From assembly GCA_002385665.1 (NCBI GenBank), contig DGDX01000014.1, forward strand, positions 10,254 to 16,565: a stretch of 6,312 nt of DNA, read 5' to 3'. This document shows, in pieces, positions 1 through 6,033 of the stretch (the stretch's first letter is position 1; each line of letters begins with the position of its first letter). The notes under the pieces are model-generated. The model did not search any database and was not told the DNA's origin. It saw only the letters and a program-made list of their open reading frames with translations. The translations under genes were made by a program, and so were the position numbers. The stretch comes from Firmicutes bacterium UBA3941 (GTDB lineage Bacteria > Bacillota > Clostridia > Caldicoprobacterales > UBA3941).

Positions 1-27
1 TGTCAAGGGGACGTTTCGTTTGTCACC
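1..27. repeat. Partial dispersed GC-rich repeat at contig edge (probable)
   Basis: The first 27 bases hold TGTCA, then AGGGGACG, then TTTCG, then TTTGTCACC. From memory, many Firmicute genomes carry families of short intergenic repeats of the general form GGTGACA-n-GGGGACG-n-TGTCACC, sometimes associated with REP-type tyrosine transposases. Only this one edge copy is visible and its left end is missing, so the family assignment is recall plus inference. A contig ending inside a multi-copy repeat would be expected from short-read assembly. The repeat begins only five bases after the polymerase stop codon. Confidence 0.45.
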
Positions 28-32
28 AAAAA

Positions 33-1286
33 TCACAATATGCTGGACATCATGGGGTATTCCTCTTCTTGTATTACACCTCCCATCATGTGACCCAGGC
101 CTGTGTAGAGGAAGCATGAGCGCATAATGGAATCACCGCCGTATTGTTCCCTGATCTCATCTACGGCTGTATCTAAGGCCCTTTGCTTTTCGATATCGGC
201 TTCAAAAAAGGAAAGCTGATAGAGATCATCGCTATACAGATCCGATGCCCTTATTCCCAGATGCCGCAGCGGCTGGCCCTCCCATAGCTCATCGAACAAT
301 ATACAGGCATTTTTATAAATTATATTGGTAGAATTGGTTGGCACATCCAACTTTTTTTGACGGGAAACGGATACAAAATCCCTATCTTTTATGGACACCG
401 ACAGAACGCCGGCTGACTTTCCAATATCTCGAAGTCTCATAGACACGGTTTCAGTCAGGGATAATAAGGTCTTGTGTGCAGTTTTTCGGTCTTCGGCATC
501 GAAAGGGAGTGTGGTAGAGTTGCCCAGTCCCTTTATAGGAGGACCTCCACTAACGGGGGAATCTTCTATCCCGTTGGCAAATTTCCAAATAAGCCGGCCA
601 TGGCTTTTAAGCCATTGGCTCAACAGCTTTGGGTCAGTTGTAGCTAGCTCACCTATAGTGAATATGCCCTTATTGCGGAGTTTGGAAGTTGTAGCCCGGC
701 CTACCATAAATAATTCCTCTACGGGAAGTGGCCACATCTTTTCCTGTATCTCATCTATAAATAAGGTATGCACCTTATCCGGTTTTTGAAAACCCGATGC
801 CATTTTAGCAAGAAGCTTATTGCTGGAGACACCTATATTGACTGTAAACCCTAACTCCTTCTTAATGCGATCCTTTATCCTATGGGCAGCCTCTATTGGA
901 TCTCCCCAGTGGGTACCCATATTGGTATAATCAATAAAGACTTCGTCTATGGAGAATCTCTGTACGGCTGGCGAATATTCTTTTAGGATAGAGACCAGAG
1001 CCTTACTGCATTGTATATATATATGATAACGGGGTGGAACAACCATCAGATGGGGGCATTTCAGCTTGGCCGAATACACGGATTCACCGGTCTGGATTTT
1101 AAATGGCTTAGTAGGAATGGATTTGGCCAGTATTATGCCATGGCGAGTAGTAGTATCTCCCCCAACTGCCGATGGGATAGTTCGAAGATCCAGGGTAGAG
1201 CCATGCTGAAGTCGATAGACTGCTTCCCAGGATAAAAAGGCAGAATTCACATCAATATGAAATATAATGCGATTATTGGTTTCCAT
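33..1286 (-). CDS. dinB: Y-family DNA polymerase (DinB/Pol IV-like translesion polymerase)
   Basis: A translesion DNA polymerase that copies damaged templates at low fidelity, in the cytoplasm and tethered to the sliding clamp. The 417-residue protein has the family landmarks in order. The palm motif HIDVNSAF gives catalytic Asp12 and a steric-gate Phe17. It is followed by the finger segment VGGDTTTRHG, the FSIDE motif with Asp114 and Glu115, GVSSNKLLAKMAS near 152-164, a helix-hairpin-helix around 188-215, and a little-finger domain from about 240. QLSFF at 357-361 fits a beta-clamp binding motif. Length is slightly above classical DinB. An ATG nine codons upstream is open, but it lies over the -10 box. 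The chosen start has GGAGGAGG six bases upstream (1293-1300). No lexA, imuA or yolD-like partner is adjacent. The C-terminal end lies five bases from a repeat, so the last residues may differ from relatives. The symbol is used in the broad Y-family sense. Confidence 0.93.
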   Translation of the reverse strand: METNNRIIFHIDVNSAFLSWEAVYRLQHGSTLDLRTIPSAVGGDTTTRHGIILAKSIPTKPFKIQTGESVYSAKLKCPHLMVVPPRYHIYIQCSKALVSILKEYSPAVQRFSIDEVFIDYTNMGTHWGDPIEAAHRIKDRIKKELGFTVNIGVSSNKLLAKMASGFQKPDKVHTLFIDEIQEKMWPLPVEELFMVGRATTSKLRNKGIFTIGELATTDPKLLSQWLKSHGRLIWKFANGIEDSPVSGGPPIKGLGNSTTLPFDAEDRKTAHKTLLSLTETVSMRLRDIGKSAGVLSVSIKDRDFVSVSRQKKLDVPTNSTNIIYKNACILFDELWEGQPLRHLGIRASDLYSDDLYQLSFFEADIEKQRALDTAVDEIREQYGGDSIMRSCFLYTGLGHMMGGVIQEEEYPMMSSIL

Positions 1287-1311
1287 GATATTCCTCCTCC
1301 AGAGTAATATC

Positions 1312-1340
1312 ATTATACCAGAACATATGTTCGGAGTAAA
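1312..1340 (-). promoter_or_regulatory. SOS promoter with LexA box for the Y-family polymerase
   Basis: Read on the minus strand, TTTACT (1335-1340) is followed after exactly 17 bases by TATAAT (1312-1317). The -10 is extended, TGGTATAAT. The spacer holds the palindrome CGAACATATGTTCT (1320-1333), which differs from the Gram-positive LexA/DinR consensus CGAACRNRYGTTYC only at the last base. A repressor bound here would block RNA polymerase, so SOS induction of the downstream polymerase is a strong inference. Transcription should begin near 1305, which also rules out the upstream ATG at 1311-1313 as the start codon. Confidence 0.88.
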
Positions 1341-1472
1341 GAATGGAAATATTAGAAGAGCTTAAATGAAATGGCATGGGTAAGATACAATTTGATACTT
1401 GATGGAAAAAGATTTATCCTGAATGTCTTTAAGGGGCGGGATCTTTTATGAAGGGAAGATATAGGCATAATA

Positions 1473-1515
1473 AAAGAGGGCATCTCCAAATATGAAAAAT
1501 GGTGATACCCCCTTT
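1473..1515 (-). terminator. Rho-independent terminator of the HPr-like gene
   Basis: On the minus strand a 15-bp stem (1501-1515 with 1473-1487) has one A-A mismatch and two G-U pairs. It closes a 13-base loop and is followed by CTTTTATTATG, a moderately U-rich tail. The outer stem overlaps the stop codon of the HPr-like gene (1514-1516), so termination is tightly coupled to the gene end. Confidence 0.68.
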
Positions 1516-1750
1516 ATTGGGAACGAAATTTTGCAAGCCTTGCTGCAAACTGCTTAGCATCTGCACCGCATGCAGATACGGTTACCGGATTCCATAATGC
1601 CAGGGAAAGGATCCCCAATATACTCTTACCATCGGTTACCGAATTTTTACTTTTTACCTTTACATCACATTTATATTTGGATGCAAGTATGACAAAATCC
1701 TGGACATCAACCAACCGGTTAAGGCATATCTGTTTTTCTATACTGTACAT
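1514..1750 (-). CDS. HPr-like protein lacking the catalytic histidine
   Basis: A 78-residue homologue of the PTS phosphocarrier HPr, slightly shorter than the usual 85-90. By eye it aligns without gaps to Bacillus HPr from 'SKY' (24-26) through 'KSILGILSLA' (42-51) and 'VTVSACGAD' (56-64). The segment that should read GIHARPA is RLVDV here: the His15 position is Arg12 and the Arg17 position is Val14. It therefore should not accept phosphate from Enzyme I. Ser43 matches HPr Ser46, the site of HPr kinase, in an intact motif. That pattern recalls Crh, the catabolite-repression HPr paralogue, but Crh has Gln at position 15 and this sequence is divergent, so a regulatory role is only inferred. AGGTGA stands just ahead of the ATG. 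The gene is monocistronic, with its own terminator and no PTS genes nearby. Confidence 0.8.
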   Translation of the reverse strand: MYSIEKQICLNRLVDVQDFVILASKYKCDVKVKSKNSVTDGKSILGILSLALWNPVTVSACGADAKQFAARLAKFRSQ

Positions 1751-1795
1751 AAATTCACCTACCTTTAACGGTAATGCATATGTTTTACCATAGAC

Positions 1796-1823
1796 ATCGT
1801 ATTAGTGTTTCAGATATTGTAAA
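1796..1823 (-). promoter_or_regulatory. Possible promoter of the HPr-like gene
   Basis: On the minus strand TTTACA (1818-1823, five of six matches to the -35 consensus) is followed after 16 bases by TACGAT (1796-1801, four of six). The site lies about 45 bases ahead of the start codon and just inside the palindromic element at 1841-1915. The -10 is weak, so this is a candidate only. Confidence 0.35.
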
Positions 1824-1840
1824 ATTTCTTTGATTTGTAT

Positions 1841-1915
1841 GCTACGAAAAAATCATTGAATTAAGACAAGAACATATGGTCTAATTAATTATGCAATGAT
1901 GGATCTTTTCGTAAC
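1841..1915. repeat. Imperfect 75-bp palindrome, copy 1
   Basis: The outer arms are GCTACGAAAA (1841-1850) and TTTTCGTAAC (1906-1915), with one mismatch. An inner pair, ATCATTG / CAATGAT, is offset by a few bases. The centre contains CATATG at 1873-1878. The ends match those of the palindrome at 3033-3107, and the similarity continues into the flank on the HPr side. It lies about 90 bases upstream of the HPr-like start. It could be an operator array, a REP/MITE-type dispersed element, or an RNA hairpin. Confidence 0.7.
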
Positions 1916-2103
1916 ATTCTAGAAAAAGCCTTCTGTGTCTGGGATATTGAAATCTTGGTTTATACAGAGGACCTTGGATATTGATATTATAACACCATAT
2001 TAAGGGTTACAGGCTAAATATATGTTAAAACAAAAATAATTTTACAATTTGTTTCAAAAAAGACAGTAAATTTGTGCACTATAGATAGTATTTTAAATAG
2101 AAA

Positions 2104-2138
2104 ATGCCCTGCCAAACACCATAAAATTAGCAGGGCAT
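2104..2138 (-). terminator. Rho-independent terminator of the PHP gene
   Basis: A perfect 9-bp stem, ATGCCCTGC (2104-2112) with GCAGGGCAT (2130-2138), closes a 17-base loop. On the minus strand it is followed by TTTCTATTT. It starts 11 bases past the PHP stop codon. On the plus strand it is followed by ATCTTTTTAAA, so it could also work in that direction, but no plus-strand gene is seen upstream of it. Confidence 0.82.
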
Positions 2139-2149
2139 ATCTTTTTAAA

Positions 2150-2947
2150 TTAAACCCTACATAAGGGGAGAATATCTTCTTCAGTTAAGCCAAGGATGTT
2201 GATTGTCCTTTCCATGGCAAATAGGCTATTCATATGGTCTAGAGAATGAGCGTCGCTGCCAAAATGGAACAGGCAGCCGCATTCCTTGGCCAAAAGAAAG
2301 GGTCTGATTATGGACTCATCGTGAAATAAGTCGGTCTCCTTTCCGTAGTTGCCGGGGAAGCATCCGGCATTGAGTTCTATGCTTACACCCAATTCTGCAG
2401 CCCTTTTAAAGCAATCTCTAAATTCGTCGTCGGATATATGGGATAAAATCTCATCCACATTTTTAAAGCCCAGAGGTATAAATGGGTGGGCGATACCTGT
2501 AGCCAGATCCAATTCCAGAACCTCTTTAAAACGGTCAACCATGAGCTTGGCCACATCTTCCGGGGAGGTTATACTTTTATCCCTTACAAAACCCTCCATA
2601 TGCAGGTGGGATATGGGTATTAGAACAAAGTCCAGCTGCTTGGCGACCTCTTTGGTTATTCCTACCTTGCCGTCTCCACAGTATTCTGTCTCGCAGCCGA
2701 TGAGAATTTTGACACCTAAGGTGTCCTGTGGGATTTCATCCTTAATTTTCATAATATGGTCAAAATCTTGGGGCTTATACCATTCAGAGGCACCGGGTAC
2801 ATTGCTATCCCAGAAATGGTTTGCAAAGCCTATGAGCTTTAAACCCCTATCCTTTGCCAGTCTTAAATAGTTTTCTACGGTAGCCTTAGGATCGCTTGAA
2901 CAGGATGATAGATGTGTATGCACGTGAAAATCATGTTCTATTTTCAT
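2150..2947 (-). CDS. PHP-domain metal-dependent phosphoesterase
   Basis: A cytoplasmic hydrolase of the PHP (polymerase and histidinol phosphatase) family, which removes phosphate using a cluster of two or three metals. In the 265-residue form the ligand set looks complete: HVHTH with His8 and His10, His44 in FANH, Glu86 in GCETE, His114 in ISH, His154 in IAHPF, Glu191 in IELNAG, and Asp232-x-His234 in GSDAH. It spans a single TIM-like domain with nothing added. Relatives include histidinol-phosphatase (HisK/HisJ type) and YcdX-type phosphatases. No histidine genes are nearby and the substrate cannot be named. For the start, the Shine-Dalgarno GAGGGG lies seven bases before ATG 2945-2947 but only one base before the ATG at 2951-2953, so the shorter form is preferred. 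The gene stands alone with a strong terminator. A palindrome lies about 85 bases upstream. Confidence 0.85.
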   Translation of the reverse strand: MKIEHDFHVHTHLSSCSSDPKATVENYLRLAKDRGLKLIGFANHFWDSNVPGASEWYKPQDFDHIMKIKDEIPQDTLGVKILIGCETEYCGDGKVGITKEVAKQLDFVLIPISHLHMEGFVRDKSITSPEDVAKLMVDRFKEVLELDLATGIAHPFIPLGFKNVDEILSHISDDEFRDCFKRAAELGVSIELNAGCFPGNYGKETDLFHDESIIRPFLLAKECGCLFHFGSDAHSLDHMNSLFAMERTINILGLTEEDILPLCRV

Positions 2948-3032
2948 TACCATACCCCTCTCTTTTTAGGTGTTTTACAACAAACATATTTCTATATCTC
3001 AGGTGTCATAAAAAATTACCTTTGATTCATGT

Positions 3033-3107
3033 GTTGCGAAAATACATTGATTTCATCACATGATCATATGATATACCTGATCTTGTGATGATAGGTATTT
3101 TCGCAAC
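3033..3107. repeat. 75-bp palindrome, copy 2
   Basis: The outer arms are a perfect 13-bp inverted repeat, GTTGCGAAAATAC (3033-3045) with GTATTTTCGCAAC (3095-3107). A second perfect 8-bp pair lies inside, TCATCACA (3053-3060) with TGTGATGA (3084-3091). The centre contains ATCATATGAT. It resembles the element at 1841-1915 in length, terminal sequence and centre. It stands about 85 bases upstream of the PHP start and about 320 bases upstream of the first fucosidase. Confidence 0.78.
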
Positions 3108-3279
3108 TAGATAGTATAATTTTTATATCATAAGTGCAAGCCTAAATTTAATTGCTTTACACCGATTCAATAAATGCATCGGATAAAACCCTAAGGTTTT
3201 ATTACATTATTTGCAATTATTATATCATAAATAAAGGCAAAACGGTCTTTGGTTATATCCATAGACTAATAATATATGG

Positions 3280-3309
3280 TTGATTTTAATTATGCCGTTA
3301 ATATAGAAT
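3280..3309 (+). promoter_or_regulatory. Possible promoter of the GH29-B fucosidase
   Basis: TTGATT (3280-3285) is followed after 18 bases by TAGAAT (3304-3309, five of six matches to the -10). It lies between the two halves of the 10-bp inverted repeat at 3255-3264 and 3331-3340. A regulator binding both halves would bracket the promoter. That arrangement is seen in the sequence; the regulation is inference. Confidence 0.3.
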
Positions 3310-3403
3310 AAAAGAAACAAAAGAAACCAACTATGGATATGTTTTTCAATTCAACGGATTTGGCTTATAGATGATGACGAAATCAATACCCGGACGAGTA
3401 AAG

Positions 3404-3430
3404 GAGTTTTATGAAAAGGGGGGGAATAAA
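3404..3430 (+). promoter_or_regulatory. Dual ribosome-binding region with a seven-G tract
   Basis: Two start signals overlap here. A consensus AAGGAG is followed after four bases by ATG at 3411. That frame reads only ten codons (MKRGGIKWAK) and stops at 3441-3443, inside the fucosidase. The G tract at 3418-3424 then serves as Shine-Dalgarno for ATG 3431, six bases on. The ATG at 3411 is 20 bases from the ATG at 3431, so one extra G in the tract would fuse the two frames. Confidence 0.5.
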
Positions 3431-4654
3431 ATGGGCGAAGTAAAGTTGGTAAAACCAACCATGCCCCAAATGGCATGGCAGGATTTGGAGATGGGAATGT
3501 TTTGTCATTTCGGGATTAATACCTTTTGCGATCAGGAGTGGGGAGATGGCACCGATGATCCCGCAAAATTTAATCCGAGTCAGTTGGATGCCCGGCAATG
3601 GGTTAGAACTGCTAAATCTGCGGGATTTAAATATTTTATACTTACAGCTAAGCATCATGACGGGTTTTGTCTTTGGCCTACGGGAACTACGGATTATTCG
3701 GTTAAATCAAGTCCATGGAAGGATGGCAAAGGCGATGTAGTAGGGGAATGTGCCAAAGCCTGTCAAGAGGAAGGAATCCTCTTTGGCCTATACCTATCCC
3801 CTTGGGACAGACATGAACCCAGATATTCGGATAAGGAAGCCTACGATGATTTCTACGCTGAACAATTGACTGAACTTCTAACAGGATATGGCCCCTTGGT
3901 AGAGCTCTGGTTCGATGGCGCAGGCTCTGAAGGGCGTCAGTATGATTGGGCAAGGATTATAGGTTTGGTTAAAAAATATCAGCCTGAGGCTATGATCTTT
4001 AATATGGGGGCTCCAACCATAAGATGGGTGGGAAATGAAGATGGAGTTGCTCCATACCCTTGCTGGAATACTGTCAGCGATATCAAGATCAGCATGTTTA
4101 CCGATGATACCATAAAATGGGCGGATACCCCGGTCTGGTTACCGGCGGAATGCGATGTACCTATAAGACGGAAACAGTGGTTTTGGCATCCCAACAGTGA
4201 AGAAAATCTGCTTTCCCTTGAGGAGCTAAAGGATATATACTATCGGTCCGTAGGACATGGAACTAATCTCTTACTCAACATTGCACCAGATGACAGGGGC
4301 CTAATTCCGGATCCGGATGCTATAAGGGCCAGGGAATTCGGTCAATGGGTGCGTGAAACCTTTTCCAATCCTATAAAGAAAGCATCGGGGACGGAGGAAG
4401 TATTGGAGATGAGCCTCGACTCACCGAGGAAGATATCCCATATTATTCTCATGGAGGATATTAAACATGGGGAGAGGGTCAGGGATTATGTACTGGACTA
4501 CAAAAAGGCTGGCAAATGGGTAGAACTGGTCCGGGGCAGTGCCATAGGACATAAGAAGATCGATAGGTTCGAACCAATAATCACGGATCATGTTCGTCTC
4601 AGGGTTTTGGAGGCGGCGGACAGGCCAATTATTAGAGAATTTGCCTTGATATAA
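3431..4654 (+). CDS. Alpha-L-fucosidase, GH29 subfamily B (alpha-1,3/1,4 type)
   Basis: A retaining glycoside hydrolase that releases L-fucose, probably from alpha-1,3/1,4 branches such as Lewis-type or plant oligosaccharides. The 407-residue protein begins with the GH29 barrel (about 1-310): His26 in MFCHFGINTF, His75-His76 in AKHHDGFCLWP, and nucleophile Asp162 in ELWFDG. Glu203 in RWVGNEDG is the likely acid/base, 41 residues on, a spacing close to characterised GH29-B enzymes. Glu240 in PAECDVPIR is conserved but less likely. Residues 311-407 look like an F5/8-type (CBM32-like) beta-sandwich ending HVRLRVLEAADRPIIREFALI, the usual GH29-B architecture. There is no signal peptide, so it should be cytoplasmic. 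An in-frame ATG at 3371 has no ribosome site and adds an unconserved N-terminus. ATG 3431 follows a G-rich site. The gene converges on a second, GH29-A fucosidase. Confidence 0.9.
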   Translation: MGEVKLVKPTMPQMAWQDLEMGMFCHFGINTFCDQEWGDGTDDPAKFNPSQLDARQWVRTAKSAGFKYFILTAKHHDGFCLWPTGTTDYSVKSSPWKDGKGDVVGECAKACQEEGILFGLYLSPWDRHEPRYSDKEAYDDFYAEQLTELLTGYGPLVELWFDGAGSEGRQYDWARIIGLVKKYQPEAMIFNMGAPTIRWVGNEDGVAPYPCWNTVSDIKISMFTDDTIKWADTPVWLPAECDVPIRRKQWFWHPNSEENLLSLEELKDIYYRSVGHGTNLLLNIAPDDRGLIPDPDAIRAREFGQWVRETFSNPIKKASGTEEVLEMSLDSPRKISHIILMEDIKHGERVRDYVLDYKKAGKWVELVRGSAIGHKKIDRFEPIITDHVRLRVLEAADRPIIREFALI

Positions 4655-4665
4655 TGAAAAATAAC

Positions 4666-4693
4666 CGGTTAGAGGGGACTTTATCGGTTAGAG
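4666..4693 (+). repeat. Short direct repeat after the fucosidase stop
   Basis: CGGTTAGAG occurs twice (4666-4674 and 4685-4693) with a 19-base period, between the fucosidase stop and the terminator hairpin. With two 9-base copies it may be chance or a small duplication. Confidence 0.35.
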
Positions 4694-4713
4694 ATTTATT
4701 GTTGCTATAACAG

Positions 4714-4752
4714 AGGGAGATGAAGCGGGCTGTCATCCAGCTTCATCTCCCT
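4714..4752. terminator. Shared hairpin terminator between convergent fucosidases
   Basis: A perfect 13-bp stem, AGGGAGATGAAGC (4714-4726) with GCTTCATCTCCCT (4740-4752), closes a 13-base loop. It can be extended by a G-U and an A-U pair. It is the only strong hairpin in the 107-bp convergent gap. The plus-strand tail is TTTGCCTTAATT. The minus-strand tail, CTGTTATAGC, is poor in T, so termination should be better for the plus-strand gene, with bidirectional use likely. Confidence 0.8.
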
Positions 4753-4761
4753 TTGCCTTAA

Positions 4762-6033
4762 TTACTCCAATTCCAATTCTACCACAGTGTCTATGTCATC
4801 TGGTAATTGTGAACTCGGTAGGTTTATAAAAGTAGCATCGCCGTAGTGCATAGAGGTCCAGGGAGTATCTATATTGACCTCAGATTTATCTGCCAGGAGG
4901 CGGGCACGTTTTACCTTGGGTTTAAGTCCTTGGACGGCTATAGGGCCAATTCCCCTGTCAAATATATGAGCATATAGCCTGTTCCCATTCTGTGTGTACC
5001 TGCCCCATTCGGGTTTAGGAAGATCGGCTATCCCACAACCGTAGATGCTGTCACCATTTTGCTTCATCCATTCCCCGATTTCGGCCAGAATCTTCAAGGA
5101 TTCCTTGGGAATTTGTCCCTTTGCATCAGGACCTACATTGAGCAGCATATTGCCGCCCTTGCTGACGCATTCCACCAAGGCGCGGATGAGCTGTTTGGGG
5201 GACTTAAAGTCCTTATCGGCTGCTGCATAACCCCAGTTGTTGTTCATAGTTATACAGGCCTCCCAAGGGATCAGCTCTCCTTTTTGATTCCTGATACCCT
5301 CCGGGGGAATGATCTGCTCAGGCGATGCAAAATCTCCGGAGTAGGGTTTGAGATCATCGTGATCACCATGCTGGGTTAGACGGTTATCTATGATGATTCC
5401 AGGCTGGATCTTTCGTATCATTTCAACCAACCTGGTAGCCTCCCATTTTTCGCCTGTCATATCATCATATGAAAAGTCAAACCACATGATATCGATCTTT
5501 CCGTAATTTGTGACCAGTTCCTTAACCTGACCATGGAAATATTCGATATACCTGGAAAAGTCCTTATCTTTTTCTCTGTCCTTCCAATCCTCATTATCCC
5601 TCATGGGATGATGTCGGTCGCCATATGCAGGGTAATCGGGATGATGCCAGTCGATTATGGAATAATAAAAGCCTACCTTGAGGCCTTCAGCACGGAAAGC
5701 GTCAACATATTCCTTAATCAGATCCCTTCCGGCAGGGGTATTCGTAGCCTTATAGTCTGTAAGTTGGCTATCAAAGAGACAAAAACCGTCATGGTGCTTA
5801 GCGGTCATAACGGCATATTTCATACCTGCCTCCTTGGCTGCTCTGGCCCATTCCCTGGGATTGTAATAGATAGGATCAAATTCTTCAAAAAAGGGCTGGT
5901 AGTCTTCGATGCTTATTCTTTCCTGACTGCGAACCCACTCACCTCTGGCAGGGATGGCGTAAATACCCCAATGAATAAACATACCAAACCGGTCATGCAG
6001 AAACCATTTAATACGTTCTTCCCTTGATAACAT
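4762..6033 (-). CDS. Alpha-L-fucosidase, GH29 subfamily A
   Basis: A retaining alpha-L-fucosidase of the broad-specificity GH29-A type. The 423-residue protein has a (beta/alpha)8-like barrel over about 1-335 and a C-terminal beta-sandwich over about 343-423. Visible active-site features are His21 in FIHWG, His80-His81 in TAKHHDGFCLF, nucleophile Asp186 in DIMWFDFSYDD, Arg218 in DNRL, and Glu239 in DFASPEQ. The last matches the DFKTAE acid/base motif of the Thermotoga maritima enzyme (Glu266) as I recall it. The WEACITMNNNWGY segment at 257-269 is typical of this group. There is no signal peptide, so it should act on imported oligosaccharides. AAGGAGG stands seven bases before the ATG. It converges on the GH29-B gene, with stop codons 107 bp apart. 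The sequences differ throughout, so this is not a recent duplication. No promoter is confidently seen upstream. Confidence 0.93.
   Translation of the reverse strand: MLSREERIKWFLHDRFGMFIHWGIYAIPARGEWVRSQERISIEDYQPFFEEFDPIYYNPREWARAAKEAGMKYAVMTAKHHDGFCLFDSQLTDYKATNTPAGRDLIKEYVDAFRAEGLKVGFYYSIIDWHHPDYPAYGDRHHPMRDNEDWKDREKDKDFSRYIEYFHGQVKELVTNYGKIDIMWFDFSYDDMTGEKWEATRLVEMIRKIQPGIIIDNRLTQHGDHDDLKPYSGDFASPEQIIPPEGIRNQKGELIPWEACITMNNNWGYAAADKDFKSPKQLIRALVECVSKGGNMLLNVGPDAKGQIPKESLKILAEIGEWMKQNGDSIYGCGIADLPKPEWGRYTQNGNRLYAHIFDRGIGPIAVQGLKPKVKRARLLADKSEVNIDTPWTSMHYGDATFINLPSSQLPDDIDTVVELELE

Larger units (their letters stand above)
1751..2149. other. Intergenic region between the HPr-like and PHP genes
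   Basis: This 399-bp gap holds the leader and possible promoter of the HPr-like gene, the palindrome at 1841-1915, and the PHP-gene terminator near 2104-2138. The AT-rich stretch from about 1920 to 2100 has stop codons in every frame I followed. I see no RNA gene or coding remnant in it. Confidence 0.6.
2948..3430. other. Divergent intergenic region between PHP and fucosidase genes
   Basis: This 483-bp region separates two divergent genes. It contains the PHP leader, the palindrome at 3033-3107, a small AT-rich hairpin (ATAAAACC 3183-3190 with GGTTTTAT 3195-3202), and a wide-spaced 10-bp inverted repeat (ATATCCATAG 3255-3264 with CTATGGATAT 3331-3340). It also holds a weak promoter candidate and a G-rich translation-start region for the fucosidase. 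No RNA gene or protein of meaningful length is recognised in it. Confidence 0.6.

Noticed and set aside
391..1235. Open plus-strand frames of 132 and 74 codons antisense to the polymerase
   Set aside because: They lie wholly opposite a well-supported gene, lack ribosome sites and resemble no family.
2349..2870. A 173-codon plus-strand frame antisense to the PHP gene
   Set aside because: The opposite strand encodes a complete PHP metal-ligand set. This frame has low-complexity Ser/Leu content and no start signal.
1841..3107. The two palindromes as a CRISPR array or as ends of one transposon
   Set aside because: There are only two copies, 1.1 kb apart, each internally palindromic, with no spacers. 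The gene between them is a PHP phosphoesterase rather than a transposase.
3183..3202. ATAAAACC-CTAA-GGTTTTAT hairpin as a terminator
   Set aside because: The stem is short and AT-rich, no gene ends before it on the plus strand, and the run of T after it is broken. It was left as a minor structure only.
5533..6027. A 164-codon plus-strand frame antisense to the GH29-A gene
   Set aside because: It mirrors conserved GH29 sequence and has no domain or ribosome site.
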